Assembly (NCBI GenBank): GCA_051530055.1
Contig: CM121342.1
Span: 7,006,001 to 7,070,000, forward strand
From: Neoechinorhynchus agilis
Taxonomy: Eukaryota; Acanthocephala
Direction: 5' to 3'
Length of the DNA: 64,000 nucleotides
A program made the position numbers and the translations under genes. This document shows, one piece after another, positions 46,301-57,979 of this stretch. Below the pieces are notes generated by a model that was not told the DNA's origin, searched no databases, and saw nothing but the letters and a program-made list of their open reading frames with translations. Positions within the stretch are counted from its first letter, which is position 1; every line of letters starts with the position of its first letter.

Positions 46301-47652
46301 AGTCATTCAATTCGTTTCTCCAAAAATCCTTTAAAAAAAGAGTTTAAAACGCATTCTAATTGAATCGATTTCAATAAACCAATTCTTTGATGAAATCTTA
46401 GAACACTTCAGGAGAAGCAAAAAAACAGATTTGAAATATGACAATGTCCAGGCAAACGATTGAGTAGTCAAATTGGCCAATCAGCATACAAAGAAGAACC
46501 ATGTTAAACAAATGTTCTGCCATAGAAAATTAATTTGATTCGTTTCTCCAAAAAATCCTTTAATAGAGTTTAAAAACGCATTCCAATTGAATCGATTTCC
46601 ATAAACCAATTCTTTGATGAAATCTTAGAACACTTTAGGAGAACTCAAAGAATAAGAGATTTGAAATATGACAATGTCCAGGCAAACGATTGAGTAGTCA
46701 AATTGGCCAATCAGCATACAAAGAAGAACCACGTTAAACAAATGTTCTGCCAAAGAAAATTAATTTGATTCGTTTCTCCAAAAAATCCTTTAAAAAAGGG
46801 TTAATATTTTTTATTTTTGTTAACTAGAAATATATATCCACGAACCATTGTCTTACCCGAAAAAGAGAGTTTACGAAAATATATTTTAATCGAGACGATT
46901 TCTATTGAAATTTTTTTGACCACAAAAAAGTGTATGAAGGTAAATCGAACGACTTAATTTAAATTTATAATTTTTGGCGACGTAATTGTGGTAAAATACG
47001 AAGCGATTTCGTGTATCTGTAAAGTTGCACTCATGATAACGACTTTAGTATGTGGCGAGACGGTATTAAGAAACCTACTAACAAGTAGAAACAAGAAATC
47101 CATTTCCTTGGTTCGATCATGAGCTTCATCGAGTACAATATGACTATACTCGTCCAGTGATCTAGCTTGGATCAGTTTTTGAAGTAGAATTCCAGTGGTA
47201 CAATAGAGTAGACGAGTAGAGTTCGAAACGGTTTTATCGAGTGAAACTTGGTATCCACAAATCTGTCCAAGTGGTTGACGGCGTTGAGCCGTGACCCACT
47301 TGGCAACACTGATGGCTGCGATTCTCCTCGGTTGAGTAACGACAATGTTACACGGTCGACTATGTTGAACGCAGTCGTCGAGAATGTATTGAGGGATTTG
47401 GGTACTCTTCCCCGATCCGGGCTGACTGCAAATGAGTGTAACGTTGTTGCCGCTAACGGCGTTAAGAATTTCGTTTCGATGAACGTACACGGGCAGACTC
47501 TTGTTGTATTGAACATCACTAAGGTTCAACAATGGAGGAGGAGGAGCAGGATGGCGTGATGAATCCGCTTGTACTGTCGACGGTCCCCCAATGTCGTAAC
47601 CGAGGTGGCTACGGATTGTGTTAACTACTCGATCAGAAACGTTGTCGGGCAT
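43381..47652 (-). CDS. TDRD9: Spindle-E/TDRD9, DEAH-box Tudor helicase of the piRNA pathway
   Basis: Germline RNA helicase needed for piRNA-guided transposon silencing. Exon 1 (47652-~46955) carries Walker A QPGSGKST (residues ~77-84), TQPRRIAA, DEAHDRT (motif II) and MSATL (motif III). Exon 2 (~46290-~45395) carries TVLVFLPGMGEI, ATNIAESSITVPDV, QRKGRAGRV (motif VI) and the winged-helix region ending PISVHLSKSL. Exon 3 (~45010-43381) starts IAIGHVLGLLEDAVIMA and includes AGSCYPNYF, a diverged Tudor-like region (MVEVYVDGDYRRSKLSDALI) and the TDRD9-specific end VGMPLMMTLIFSPVCQIRA, YVSALCGLGIHPDSGVAVYP. Splice ends are not all resolved. The intron after exon 1 holds a tandem duplication, and a 151-bp satellite array lies 60 bp upstream of the ATG. 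Confidence 0.87.
46276..46800 (-). repeat. ~233-bp tandem duplication inside a spindle-E intron
   Basis: Blocks starting ACAAATGTTCTG recur at about 46280, 46508 and 46739 and share GATTCGTTTCTCCAAAAA and CAAATTGGCCAATCAGC. The first copy overlaps the 5' edge of exon 2 (EHLYNVNLFY on the minus strand), so the exon boundary was copied into the intron twice. Confidence 0.75.
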
Positions 47653-47713
47653 TAGATCTTAAAGAAAAAGAAGTCAATTTTTTTAGCCATTGGACCAAAA
47701 TCAATCGTATACG
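47653..47713 (-). promoter_or_regulatory. spindle-E 5' flank with acceptor-like site
   Basis: On the minus strand the 60 bp between the array and the ATG end in TTCTTTTTCTTTAAG followed by ATCTA and the ATG. This resembles a trans-splice or 5'-intron acceptor. It also holds CGTATACGATTGA, repeated at the far side of the array. Confidence 0.4.
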
Positions 47714-49650
47714 AAAATGTCGACATGTGAGGCGGTACCGGGGGGGGAATGTGATTATTGGAATTATTGTTTAGAAGTCTTCATTCGCGGTGAATGATTT
47801 CCTTTCGATTAAAAAGACGTTCTGTGGACCTCGTCGGATTACCGGGTGTAGACCTAAACAATAATTCCAAGAAATGACGATATGTGAGGTACCGGGGGAA
47901 TGTGATTATTGGAATTATTGTTTAGAAGTCTTCATTCGCGGTGAATGATTTCTTTTCGATTAAAAAGACGTTCTGTGGACCTCGTCGGATTACCGGGTGT
48001 AGACCTAAACAATAATTCCAAGAAATGACGATATGTGAGGTACCGGGGGAATGTGATTATTGGAATTATTGTTTAGAAGTCTTAATTATTGTTTAGAAGT
48101 CTTCATTCGCGGTGAATGATTTCTTTTCGATTAAAAAGAAGTTCTGTGGACCTCGTTGGATTACCGGGCGTAGACCTAAACAATAATTCAAGAAATGACG
48201 ATATGTAGGGTACCGGGGGAATGTGATTATTGGAATTATTGTTTAGAAGTCTTCATTCGCGGTGAATGATTTCTTTTCGATTAAAAAGAAGTTCTGTGGA
48301 CCTCGTCGGATTACCGAATTGTAGACCTAAACAATAATTCAAGAAATGACGATATGTGAGGTACCGGGGGAATGTGATTATTGGAATTATTGTTTAGAAG
48401 TCTTCATTCGCGGTGAATGATTTCTTTTCGATTAAAGAAGTTCTGTGGACCTCGTTGGATTACCGGGCGTAGACCTAAACAATAATTCCAAGAAATGACG
48501 ATATGTGAGTACCGGGGGAATGTGATTATTTGAATTATTGTTTAGAAGTCTTCATTCGCGGTGAATGATTTCTTTTCGATTAAAAAGACGTTCTGTGGAC
48601 CTCGTTGGATTACCGGGCGTAGACCTAAACAATAATTCCAAGAAATGACGATATGTGAGGTACCGGGGGAATGTGATTATTGGAATTATTGTTCAGAAGT
48701 CTTCATTCGCGGCGAATGATTTCCTTTCGAGTAAAAAGAAGTTCTGTGGACCTCGTTGGATTACCGGGCGTAGACCTAAACAATAATTCCAAGAAATGAC
48801 GATATGTGAGGTACCGGGGGAATGTGATTATTGGAATTATTGTTTAGAAGTCTTCATTCGCGGTGAATGATTTCTTTTCGATTAAAAAGACGTTCCGTGG
48901 ACATCGTCGGATTACCGGGTGTAGACCTAAACAATAATTCCAAGAAATGACGATATGTGAGGTACCCGGGGAATGTGATTATCGGAATTATTGTTTAGAA
49001 GTCTCCATTCGCGGTGAATGATTTCTTTTCGATTAAAAAGAAGTTCTGTGGACCTCGTTGGATTACCGGGCGTAGACCTAAACAATAATTCCAAGAAATG
49101 ACGATATGTGAGGTACCGGGGGAATGTGATTATTGGAATTATTGTTTAGAAGTCTTCATTCGCGGTGAATGATTTCTTTTCGATTAAAGAAGACGTTCTG
49201 TGGACCTCGTCGGATTACTGGGTGTAGACCTAAACAATAATTCCAAGAAATGACGATATGTGAGGTACCGGGGGAATGTGATTATTGGAATTATTGTTTA
49301 GAAGTCTTCATTCGCGGTGAATGATTTCTTTTCGATTAAAAAGTCGTTCTGTGGACCTCGTCGGATTACCGGGTGTAGACCTAAACAATAATTCCAAGAA
49401 ATGACGATATGTGAGGTACCGGGGGAATGTGATTATTGGAATTATTGTTTAGAAGTCTTCATTCGCGGTGAATGATTTCTTTTCGATTAAAAAGACGTTC
49501 TGTGGACCTCGTCGGATTACCGGGTGTAGACCTAAACAATAATTCCAAGAAATGACGATATGTGAGGTACCGGGGGAATGTGATTATTGGAATTATTGTT
49601 TAGAAGTCTTCATTCGCGGTAAATGATTTCTTTTCGACTAAGGACAAAAT
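47714..49650 (-). repeat. 151-bp satellite array upstream of spindle-E
   Basis: About 12.7 copies of the 1-2646 monomer, on the opposite strand and therefore in the same orientation relative to its neighbouring gene. Copies are more diverged than in the first array. Two variants alternate: ACGTTC with GTCGG and GGGTG, or AAGTTC with GTTGG and GGGCG. The gene-side copy ends CCTCACATGTCGACATTTT, the same position and the same T-to-A change as the gene-side copy at EDEM2. Confidence 0.95.
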
Positions 49651-49729
49651 GTGGACCTCGAAAGGGATTCATCATCTCATTCTTTTAGTGTCTTTTTACA
49701 ACAAACAAACTAATGATGAACCAGTTTCG

Positions 49730-49808
49730 AAACCCACAGAACATTTTTAATCGAAATAATCATTTACCGCGGTTGTAGGCGTCTAAACTATAATTTCAAT
49801 CGTATACG
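49730..49808 (+). repeat. Degenerate inverted 151-bp unit with flanking direct repeat
   Basis: CACAGAACATTTTTAATCGA followed by a TCATTTACCGCG block and CTAAACTATAATTTCAAT match the monomer in the opposite orientation to the array. It ends in TCAATCGTATACG (49796-49808), which also occurs at 47701-47713 on the other side of the array. Confidence 0.6.
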
Positions 49809-50559
49809 CAAAAGAATCGTGGCCTAAAAACGTCCGAATATTCAAATGTGCGCTTTTATTACGATTGACACGAAAGAAAATTTTTTGTGGTCTAGTCAAT
49901 TTTTCTAAAATTTCCGAGTTTCGGCGTCTTATTGTTTCGTCAGGAATCTGCACGGACGCGTAGGGATGTGAAGTTTCATGGATTCCTGCAAAAGCTAAAG
50001 ACGATGAAACTCTCGAAAACAAAACGAAGAGTTCCCAATTAAAAGTAGAATTTCTCAGCCTGAGAAAAGGTATCGCTCACTGAAAACGGGCTGTGTGCTG
50101 TAGTTTTTACTTCGCATCAGAAAAGCATCCGCTTGCTATTGCCATTTGTAAAAACCTATAAATCGAGACGAGTTTTTCCGCCATGACAAACGTCGAATGA
50201 AAATTTCGGAACCGGCTTTTCCTGGAACCAAATATTCGCTGTGCCCTGTCAACGATTCAACTTCGAATCAAGGAAATTGTGCAAAGAAGGCAACCTCAGC
50301 CATCACATTAATCAGGAGATGATCGCGGGTGCAGGATTTTAAAAAAGAATTCAAAGTAACGCAACGAAATAATCGACCCATGACCCCCAGTTGAATAATT
50401 ACGGAAAATTCCGTCCTCTCACCACTATTTTGAACACCATAACTTCGAACGGAAGAAAACCATCGATAGAAAATCCTTCGGATTAGTCAAAGTATAATTT
50501 TGGTGAAAATACTACCGGTCCTCATCAGTGATTTAAAAATTAGTTTCACACATTAAGGA
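49809..50559. other. spacer, possible Penelope-like 5' remnant
   Basis: No gene seen. TTTTGAACACCATAACTTCG (50431-50450) matches the end of the ~747-bp unit. A minus-strand frame (49783-50022) contains IPDETIRRRNSEIL and shares the CCTGACGAA...CGCCGAAA pattern noted at 41774. Confidence 0.4.
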
Positions 50560-52038
50560 TTTAAGCTCGAGTACGCGGGATCGTCAAACTCGAAGTTCGG
50601 GGCCAATTATCCACTCGAGCCTCCTGAGCTCCTCCCGAAGATACACTAACCCATCCTGTGCTCTCTACGATCAAAAAGATGGTGTAGCCATAGGATCGCC
50701 ATTAGTCCGATCTTGGCCGACATCTACATGTGGAATTGGGAGTCCACTTTCTTGGAGCTTCATAGTCATGAAAATCGGTGACGGCGTTATGTGGACGATG
50801 TATTCATTCTGAATGATTCAAATAACAACAGAGATTCACTAAATGCTGAACTTAACAGTCAAGGTCCACACATACAGTGGACAGTCAAAGAAGTGAACAT
50901 CAACGGTGAATTCTCGTTCCTGTACGTTCTTGTCAAGCGCTCATCACAAGGCAAAGTTAGCACCTCACTTTATCGCGAAGAGAACCTACCACGGGGACCA
51001 CCACCACGCTGGTAAAGTCACAAACCGATGAAGCATAAAATCTCGGCTGTCAAGTCCTACTTCCGAAAAGCATCTCTTATCTCATCTACTCGATTTGCAT
51101 GGATTAGGGAAAGGATAGTACAAGAGCTGAACAAATTAATTATAGACCGGGGAATCCGAGGATGCAACTTTCATCCGCAAAAACACCAAAAAATCGCCTC
51201 CAGAGCCTGCATGCTTCGAAAGAGTGAACTTTATTGATGATGACACGAATCAAATGATCTACTCCATTATGAGTAAGAAGGTTGGAATTCGTCTATACAA
51301 TACTAAAGGAATCGCTCTCAGAAGCACATTCAAGAGGAAGGGTAAAATTGAGCCGACTCATGAGATCTATAGAATGCACTGTGAACAGTGTGATGAAGTC
51401 TACATCGGACAAACGATGCAGGGCATTAAGAAGAGGGTCTCGCAACACAAGCAAGCTTGCATTCGAGTTGAGCATTCGTCGATAATCTCTAATCATCAAG
51501 AGACATTCAAGCATCGAGCGGATTTTGGTGGCACCAACCTTATAGAAATAGAGCAAAACCTAAAAAGACGGCTTGTTTTGGAGGCCTTACACATCGCTGC
51601 GTCAAACACAATGGAAGGAAATAAAGCTAATTTTAGCTTGAAACTTTCAGCCAGCGACGTGTTAAAAATCAATGCTAAAATCAATGGGAAAAAACGAGCG
51701 GATAATTGGTCCCTTCGAACTTCGGGTTTGGCGATCCCGCGCACTCCGAAATGAAACCCAGGTACCGGTCATTTAAAACGAAATAATTGCTCATCCGCGT
51801 TTTGGCACCGGTTAAACACTAAAGTAGAGGATACCTAAACAAATTCGTACCAGTTTGGACTTCGAGGACCCTCCGCCGCTGAGGTTGCCATAAAGTTCTG
51901 TTAGTAACCGTGAACTTTAGTAGACAAAAAATCAGCGCTGGTAAAAGTAATCCATAGAAACTTTGTCAGTTTTTTTTAATTTCGTTTATCTTCTATTTCA
52001 AAAAGTTTAACTATTTGGTAAATGTTTATTGCATAGTA
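50560..52038 (+). mobile_element. Penelope-like element with GIY-YIG endonuclease
   Basis: A reverse-transcriptase remnant of the Penelope type (VAIGSPLV near 50690; DDVFILND near 50794; GEFSFLYVLVKRSSQGKVS near 50910) is followed by a GIY-YIG endonuclease (MHCEQCDEVYIGQTMQGIKK, EALHIAASNTMEG; 51224-51754) and a 3' UTR. The 5' end is truncated and the element is broken, with several breaks. A 3' fragment of the same family lies at 34895-35515. Confidence 0.8.
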
Positions 52039-52785
52039 GCATATTTTTGACTATTTCATCAACTTGTTTTTGTATGCGAAAATTTTAGAAAACATGAGCG
52101 AAAATCAGCTCCCCTCTCGTGGTTTCTTCGAATATTAGAAAAGATTCTTGTACTCCGATGCCTCGCTTCAGAATCTAGACAGAGATTTGTGTTATGTTCT
52201 CGAAGCCTCATTAAGTTGTGATCTTACGATTATTTCTCTAACATGAATTCCAATTTTCAAATTCGTAGTAAATTTTACGATCTCAAACATCAAGCCAGTT
52301 TCGAAGTTCCCTACGGTGAGTGGGTCTATTCTATGTGTGCAAACGCCTCCAAACTGCTTTATTGTTTTATAAATTTGCAAATCGATAGGATCGCTATCGA
52401 AGTCCAGGACTACCTTTTGACCGGATTTTAAAAATTCGACACTTCTTGTCGCTGTCTTTTCTTCAAAAAATCTTCTATATTACCTTAAGCTACCTTTGAA
52501 AATTAGGTCTCAACGAGAATGCACGAATTCTTCGTGTTTTTTGAAAAGTACTTGATTTTCGAAGGTTGCTGAGGTAAGATTTAGGATTTAGGACGAAGGA
52601 AAAGTGAATGTGGTTAGATTTTTTCAAAAACCGCGAATCGTAGTCCTGAACTGATGCATAGACGACACTGAGATGATGATGTATAAAATGATGAAGTAGG
52701 CGGGAGGAGTATGAACATGTAGACGAGGTTCACTCGTTAATGGGAGTTGTAAATTATAAATTTTGAACACCATAACTTTGAACGC
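52039..52785. repeat. ~747-bp dispersed unit, copy 3
   Basis: See the copy at 35516. It follows the Penelope-like 3' UTR with the same junction as copy 1; the plus-strand 62-codon frame is 52243-52431. Confidence 0.8.
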
Positions 52786-53061
52786 TATTCGAGAACACAT
52801 TCAATCTCGATCAAATGCCCCATAGATGTCAAATAGGAAAAGACAAGAAGAGTTATATTTAAAGCAATGAACAGGGTCATAAATGATCGCCACAACGTTA
52901 TTTTTTTCATTAAAAGTCAAAATTATTTCACTTGGAATTTACGGTTACTATAAAAGTCGTTTAGTAGCCGTGGACCTTAATAGACAAAAAACGATGGTAA
53001 AAGTAATCCATAGAAGCTTTGTCAGTTTTTCAATTGGTAAAGGCACGAAATTTATTAAAAT
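52786..53061. other. unit flank and Penelope-like scrap
   Basis: 52786-52930 equals the flank after units 2 and 4 (TCGAGAACACATTCAATCTC onward). 52960-53030 repeats part of the Penelope-like 3' UTR (GGTAAAAGTAATCCATAGAA). Confidence 0.6.
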
Positions 53062-53553
53062 TTATAAGTTTTGGAAGATAATGTTCTGTGGAGCCGCGAT
53101 TTTCCTCACACTGGCAGCATTCCCAAGGAATGATGTCGCACGCGGGTCCTTTTTCATCACCGTCGACCTCTTTGCTATATCTGAAACCAGCTGAAGTGCG
53201 GATTCTCCGAGGGCCATGAACGTTTCGATCCCGATAGGAACAAAATGGAAGTTCTTCAGTTCAGCGTATTTTGCCGCTTTCCGACGCTCCGCTACGGTCG
53301 CTACAGCACCGGGGCCTTTGCTGGCTAAAACAGCGAAAGATTTAATCATGGTGTCGGTGCAGGTTGCATCCCATAAGAGGCACTTCCCTCGGCTCCAAGG
53401 AAAGACTGACACACCATCCGGGCGCTTACCATCAGACCTGCACAGATTGCTCGGCTCCAAGATGTTTTTAATGTTGATGTAGGTCAAGGCTCTACTCAGG
53501 ATTGCGTTGATTTCGGCATGTCTATGCGACCGTCCGGCTGACCGAATGCACAT
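53062..53553 (-). mobile_element. RT-nuclease family fragment (nuclease-like C-terminal module)
   Basis: Best-preserved piece of this family here. It has HAEINAILSRALTYINIKN, GKRPDGVSVFPW, then GKCLLWDATCTDT (a PD-(D/E)xK-like arrangement), AERRKAAKYAELKNFHFVP, IGIETFMALG and SDIAKRSTVMKKDPRATSFL. Many invertebrate transposon-encoded reverse transcriptases carry this module after the RT. Isolated fossil fragment. Confidence 0.65.
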
Positions 53554-53749
53554 GATAGAGCATTTAATTGTTTGGCGTCTACTTACGAGCTACAGCGACA
53601 TTCGTGTGGGAAGCAGATGGGGGCACCCAATCTCAAAGAGAAAGCTATCCGGAATGTTTCTTTGTCCAAAAGAGTCCCCAACTTTTCGGTCGGGATAGCT
53701 TCCAGCCAAGCGCCGGACCGCACCCTACCAAATCTGGAAATTTTCGTTT

Positions 53750-56590
53750 CGCCCCTTAGAAGCGAAAAATACCTTCGACGCGCACACTACCTCACCTCTT
53801 ACCGTTACCTCTTCAACTCCCAATATCCTCTTTCCCCCCCACGAGTTCATCCCGCATGCACTGTTCCCACCCTTATGGTCCCTACACTCAATTCACCCCT
53901 AACTACAGTATCCACCCACGAATTCATTACCCCCGAACTACCCCATCGGTCAACTCCCATCCCTTCTCTCCCTGCTCAGTTTCAACCCTCTCTGTCAGTG
54001 TCCTCCCCTCATGTCCCTTCTAAACATCCCTTTCCAAAATCTTTTATTCTAACATCCGCAGCATCCTCCCCAAACTGGATGAGCTCCATATAGTTGCCTC
54101 TTTTTGCAACGCCGACATCCTGGTAATTACGGAAACATGGCTCTCACCCCATAGCAAATTATCTGCCTTCCTTCCAAACTTTCAAGCTTTTAACCTCACA
54201 AGGGACTTCCTAAACGGTGGAGTCATATCGATCTTCATCCGCGCCTCTCTCCTTTGCCATTGCTCTCCACCCTACCTTTTCATCTCCGACTATCTTAAAT
54301 GGCTACACATCCAAGTTCATCTCCCTCTCCGCAATGGTCAACGTGAGATCTCTATCACTGGCCTCTATCGCCCTCCTTCCCCAAACATCCCCAACACACT
54401 TCAACAAATAGACCACCTATTTACTGACCTACTTTCCACTTCCTCGGATCACTTCATCATATTGGGCGATTTTAACAAACTGCCGATCCCGTCCTCGCTC
54501 TCTCATCTTTCCTAACTCGTTACTTTCCCCACACGCTTCTCCTTCCGCGTTGATAAAATTTCCCGAACATCAGGCAATACTCGTGCACTACCAAACTCCC
54601 CCCGATCGCCTCGTCTGACCATTGTTTTATCCCTCTCTCCCCCTCATCACCTCAAAAACGTTCCTTTTCCGACCCCTACGTTGTCTGGGATAAGCGTGAT
54701 CATCATACCCAATCCTTTGCTGCATGTGTCAATTCTCTTTTCACGCAAAACCACTCTACCATCTTTGGCCCGACCCCTCGATTGCAATGGGCTCTTTGTT
54801 AATCTAATAGAATCCGCGGTGAAGGCCCCCCTTTCCTCGCAAAACAATACGAATCTAGAATCGCGACCCTCCAAGATTCTCGCCTTTTCTAAAAACCCTC
54901 CGAATGCAGGTCACCAAAGCTTTCCGGTATGGTAATCCTGCTTACCCCTCCCTCTACTCCACACTGACAAAACGCATCCGTATAGCCCGCAAAGTATTCC
55001 TCTCATCTCGTCTCTCGACCGTTCCCAATCGAAACTGGTGGCGTTAAATAAAAAATATCGCTGGTCTTGGTAGATCCACCCCTTTCGCATCTCTCCCCAA
55101 ATCTGATCTCCTCTCAATCTTCAATACTATGAATAAAAACCTCTGTCCTCCCTAAACCTCCTCTCCGTTGTCCCAACCTCCCTTCTCACTTTTGGACCCG
55201 CCCATTCATACATGTCCTTCCTTAGTTTCCCCTCTTGAAATCCTAGAAATTCTTAAACGCCTGCCCTGCCATTCTTCCCCTAATTCGACTATCCCAAATT
55301 GGGCCATTCGTTTCATCATCCCTGAACTTATCGATCCTCTAACGCGCATAACGAACCTTAGCTTTCTACTGGGCTCTTTCCCGTCCTGTCTTAAGGAAGT
55401 CCGTGTCGCCCCTACCCAATAGCGATAAGCCGATTTCCTCCACATCCCTTCGTCCCATCTCTATCTTCTCACCTTTCTCTAAAATCTTAGAATTTTTTTT
55501 TAAAAACCGCTTACTTCCCTTCTTCCTCAAAAACATCTCCCCTTCCCAATTCGCTTTCCGTCCCAATTACTCTTGTTCTGATGCCCTCCTCTGCATCTAC
55601 GATACGCTTGTGCACAGCTTAGATTCCAGTCCAGAATCAATCGTCCGTCTCGTGCAACTGGATATTTCCAGGGCGTTACCATGTGCTTCCTTTGGCCTCC
55701 CTACTTGGCAACTCGCTTGGATTTCCTCTTTCCTCTCCAACCGCAAACAATATATTAAATGTGGAATTTCTTGCTCCTCTTCTCTACCCATATTTAAAGG
55801 GGTCCCCCAAGGCGCCGTACTTTCCCCTCTCATCTTTGACATTTTTCCAAATGACCTTCATCCCCTCACTCCCCCTACCAAATATTTTCTTTATGCCGGT
55901 GACCTCACAGTCATTACCATCGCATCTCTCCCTCTCCACTACCATAGACGAGCACAACTATCTCATTTCCTCGCTCTCCACCCTAAACCTCTCCTTAAAT
56001 TTATCTAAATCTTTTGAGCTTGTCCCCCACATTTCCAAACGCAACCTTATCCCCGCGCCTCCCTCTCCCCATCCAACGCTCCTCTTCTCTTCGAATACTG
56101 GGCGTGATTTTACAAGAAAACCTTTAATGGGATGCCCACATTTCATTTACCCTCTCAAAAGCAAACCCTCGTCTTTACCTTCTCAAACTCCTCCGGCGTC
56201 TCGGCAATATGTGGGACTTGACTCCCTCCCCTCGACGCCCACCTCCACTCCATTTTCTCCAAAAACGCCATCCGTCCACTTCAACCCCCTCCACAATTTT
56301 CTTCCCTCTTCTCTGCTCTTCCCTAGTAAACACTCGGAACCCCAACCTTTTTCATCCTCCCATCGCTCGTACCTCCCTCAACCAAAAATCTTTCTTTCCT
56401 CAAGCCCAATCTTTCCTTAACAACCGGAGAACAAGGAAAGACTCCTAATCTGCCATTCTCCTGTAAAACTCCAAAGACAAACCCCACCTTCCTTGCCTCA
56501 ACATCCGACATCCAGACACCTTCAGCAAAGATAGATGCTTGCAAGTGTATGGATCGTTCTTTTCTTAAATTAATAGAACGTGTTTATATG
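53750..56590 (+). mobile_element. jockey/CR1-like LINE relic, copy 3 (longest)
   Basis: Retains the apurinic endonuclease (SILPKLDELHIVASFCNADI near 54055-54115, VITETWLSP, a GLYRPPSPNIPNT block near 54360, FIILGDFNKLP near 54455), the linker, and the RT domain from 55420. The active-site box reads YAGD as in copy 1, but the ~135-bp deletion near the thumb is shared with copy 2. Frameshifts are numerous. The 5' limit is uncertain (53560-53760). Confidence 0.85.
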
Positions 56591-57232
56591 GCCTTCTGCA
56601 CGATCCGTAAGTCCAACGATGGCTGCTTTTGGCACGTCTGGGGTATTGTGGCTTGTCCTACTTTAGAGGTCCATAATACTCCGGATAGATCTTAAGGGCG
56701 TTCTCCCGACCAGCCGAAATCAAAGAAAGGCCGGCAATGCGACTTCCTTCATGAGTCTGAGTCCTGAACCTCCGTAGTTTGAGGGTAACGTCACGTGTTT
56801 AAACGAGGAATGGTCGAAATCGATATTGACGATTTGGCTGAGCTTATTCCGAAGAAGATCATCCAGACTCGATAGATCATCCTTGCACGCGAAGGCGGGT
56901 GCAGATCTCAGCCTGTGCAAAACCATTGGGATGTAGAGGCAGTTTCTAATCAAAAAACGGCCTCGTGAGATTTTAGATTTGAACATCTTTTACATAACAA
57001 ACTCAGGGCGGCAACGATATTCGCTACGTCCTTCGGAACATTCTCTTTGAAAACGCATGAACCCAGCAGACTGATGTCGCAAATATTGATTCGTTTAATG
57101 CCTGGAGCGACATTTTTGAATTGCTCGTGCTACTGCGAGCTTTCTGTTTCGTCCATGTTCAGGAGTAGCAATTCACACTTTGAGCTGTTAAACTCGAGGC
57201 TTATCTTCGAGCTGATCTCGATGATGCCGTTG
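56591..57232 (-). mobile_element. RT-nuclease family fragment (RT thumb region), copy B
   Basis: Nearly identical to 38055-38696, including LRNKLSQIVNIDFDHSSF and LPSNYGGSGLRLMKE on the minus strand. Broken fossil carried in the segmental duplication. Confidence 0.65.
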
Positions 57233-57979
57233 CATATTTTTGACTATTTCATCAACTTGTTTTTGTATGCGAAAATTGTAGTAAACATGAGCGAAAATCA
57301 GCTCCCCTCTCGTGGTTTCTTCGAATATTAGAAAAGATTCTTGTACTCCGATGCCTCGCTTCAGAATCTAGGCAGAGATTTGTGTTATGTTCTCGAAGCC
57401 TCATTAAGTTGTGATCTTACGATTATTTCTCTAACATGAATTCCAATTTTCAAATTCGTAGTAAATTTTACGATCTCAAACATCAAGCCAGTTTCGAAGT
57501 TCCCTACGGTGAGTGGGTCTATTCTATGTGTGCAAACACCTCCAAACTGCTTTATTGTTTTATAAATTTGCAAATCGATAGAATCGCTATCGAAGTCCAG
57601 GACTACCTTTTGACCGGATTTTAAAAATTCGACACTTCTTGTCGCTGTCTTTTCTTCAAAAAATCTTCTATATTACCTTAAGCTACCTTTGAAAATTAGG
57701 TCTCAACGAGAATGCACGAATTCTTCGTGTTTTTTGAAAAGTACTTGATTGTCGAAGGTGGCTGAGGTAAGATTTAGGATTTAGGACGAAGGAAAAGTGA
57801 ATGTGGTTAGATTTTTTCAAAAACCGCGAATCGTAGTCCTGAACTGATGCATAGGCGACACTGAGATGATGATGTATAAAATGATGAAGTAGGCGGGAGG
57901 AGTATGAACATGTAGACGAGGCCTACTCGTTACTGGGAGTTATAATTTATAAATTTTGAACACCATAACTTTGGAGCGC
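57233..57979. repeat. ~747-bp dispersed unit, copy 4
   Basis: See the copy at 35516; the plus-strand 62-codon frame is 57436-57624. Confidence 0.8.
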
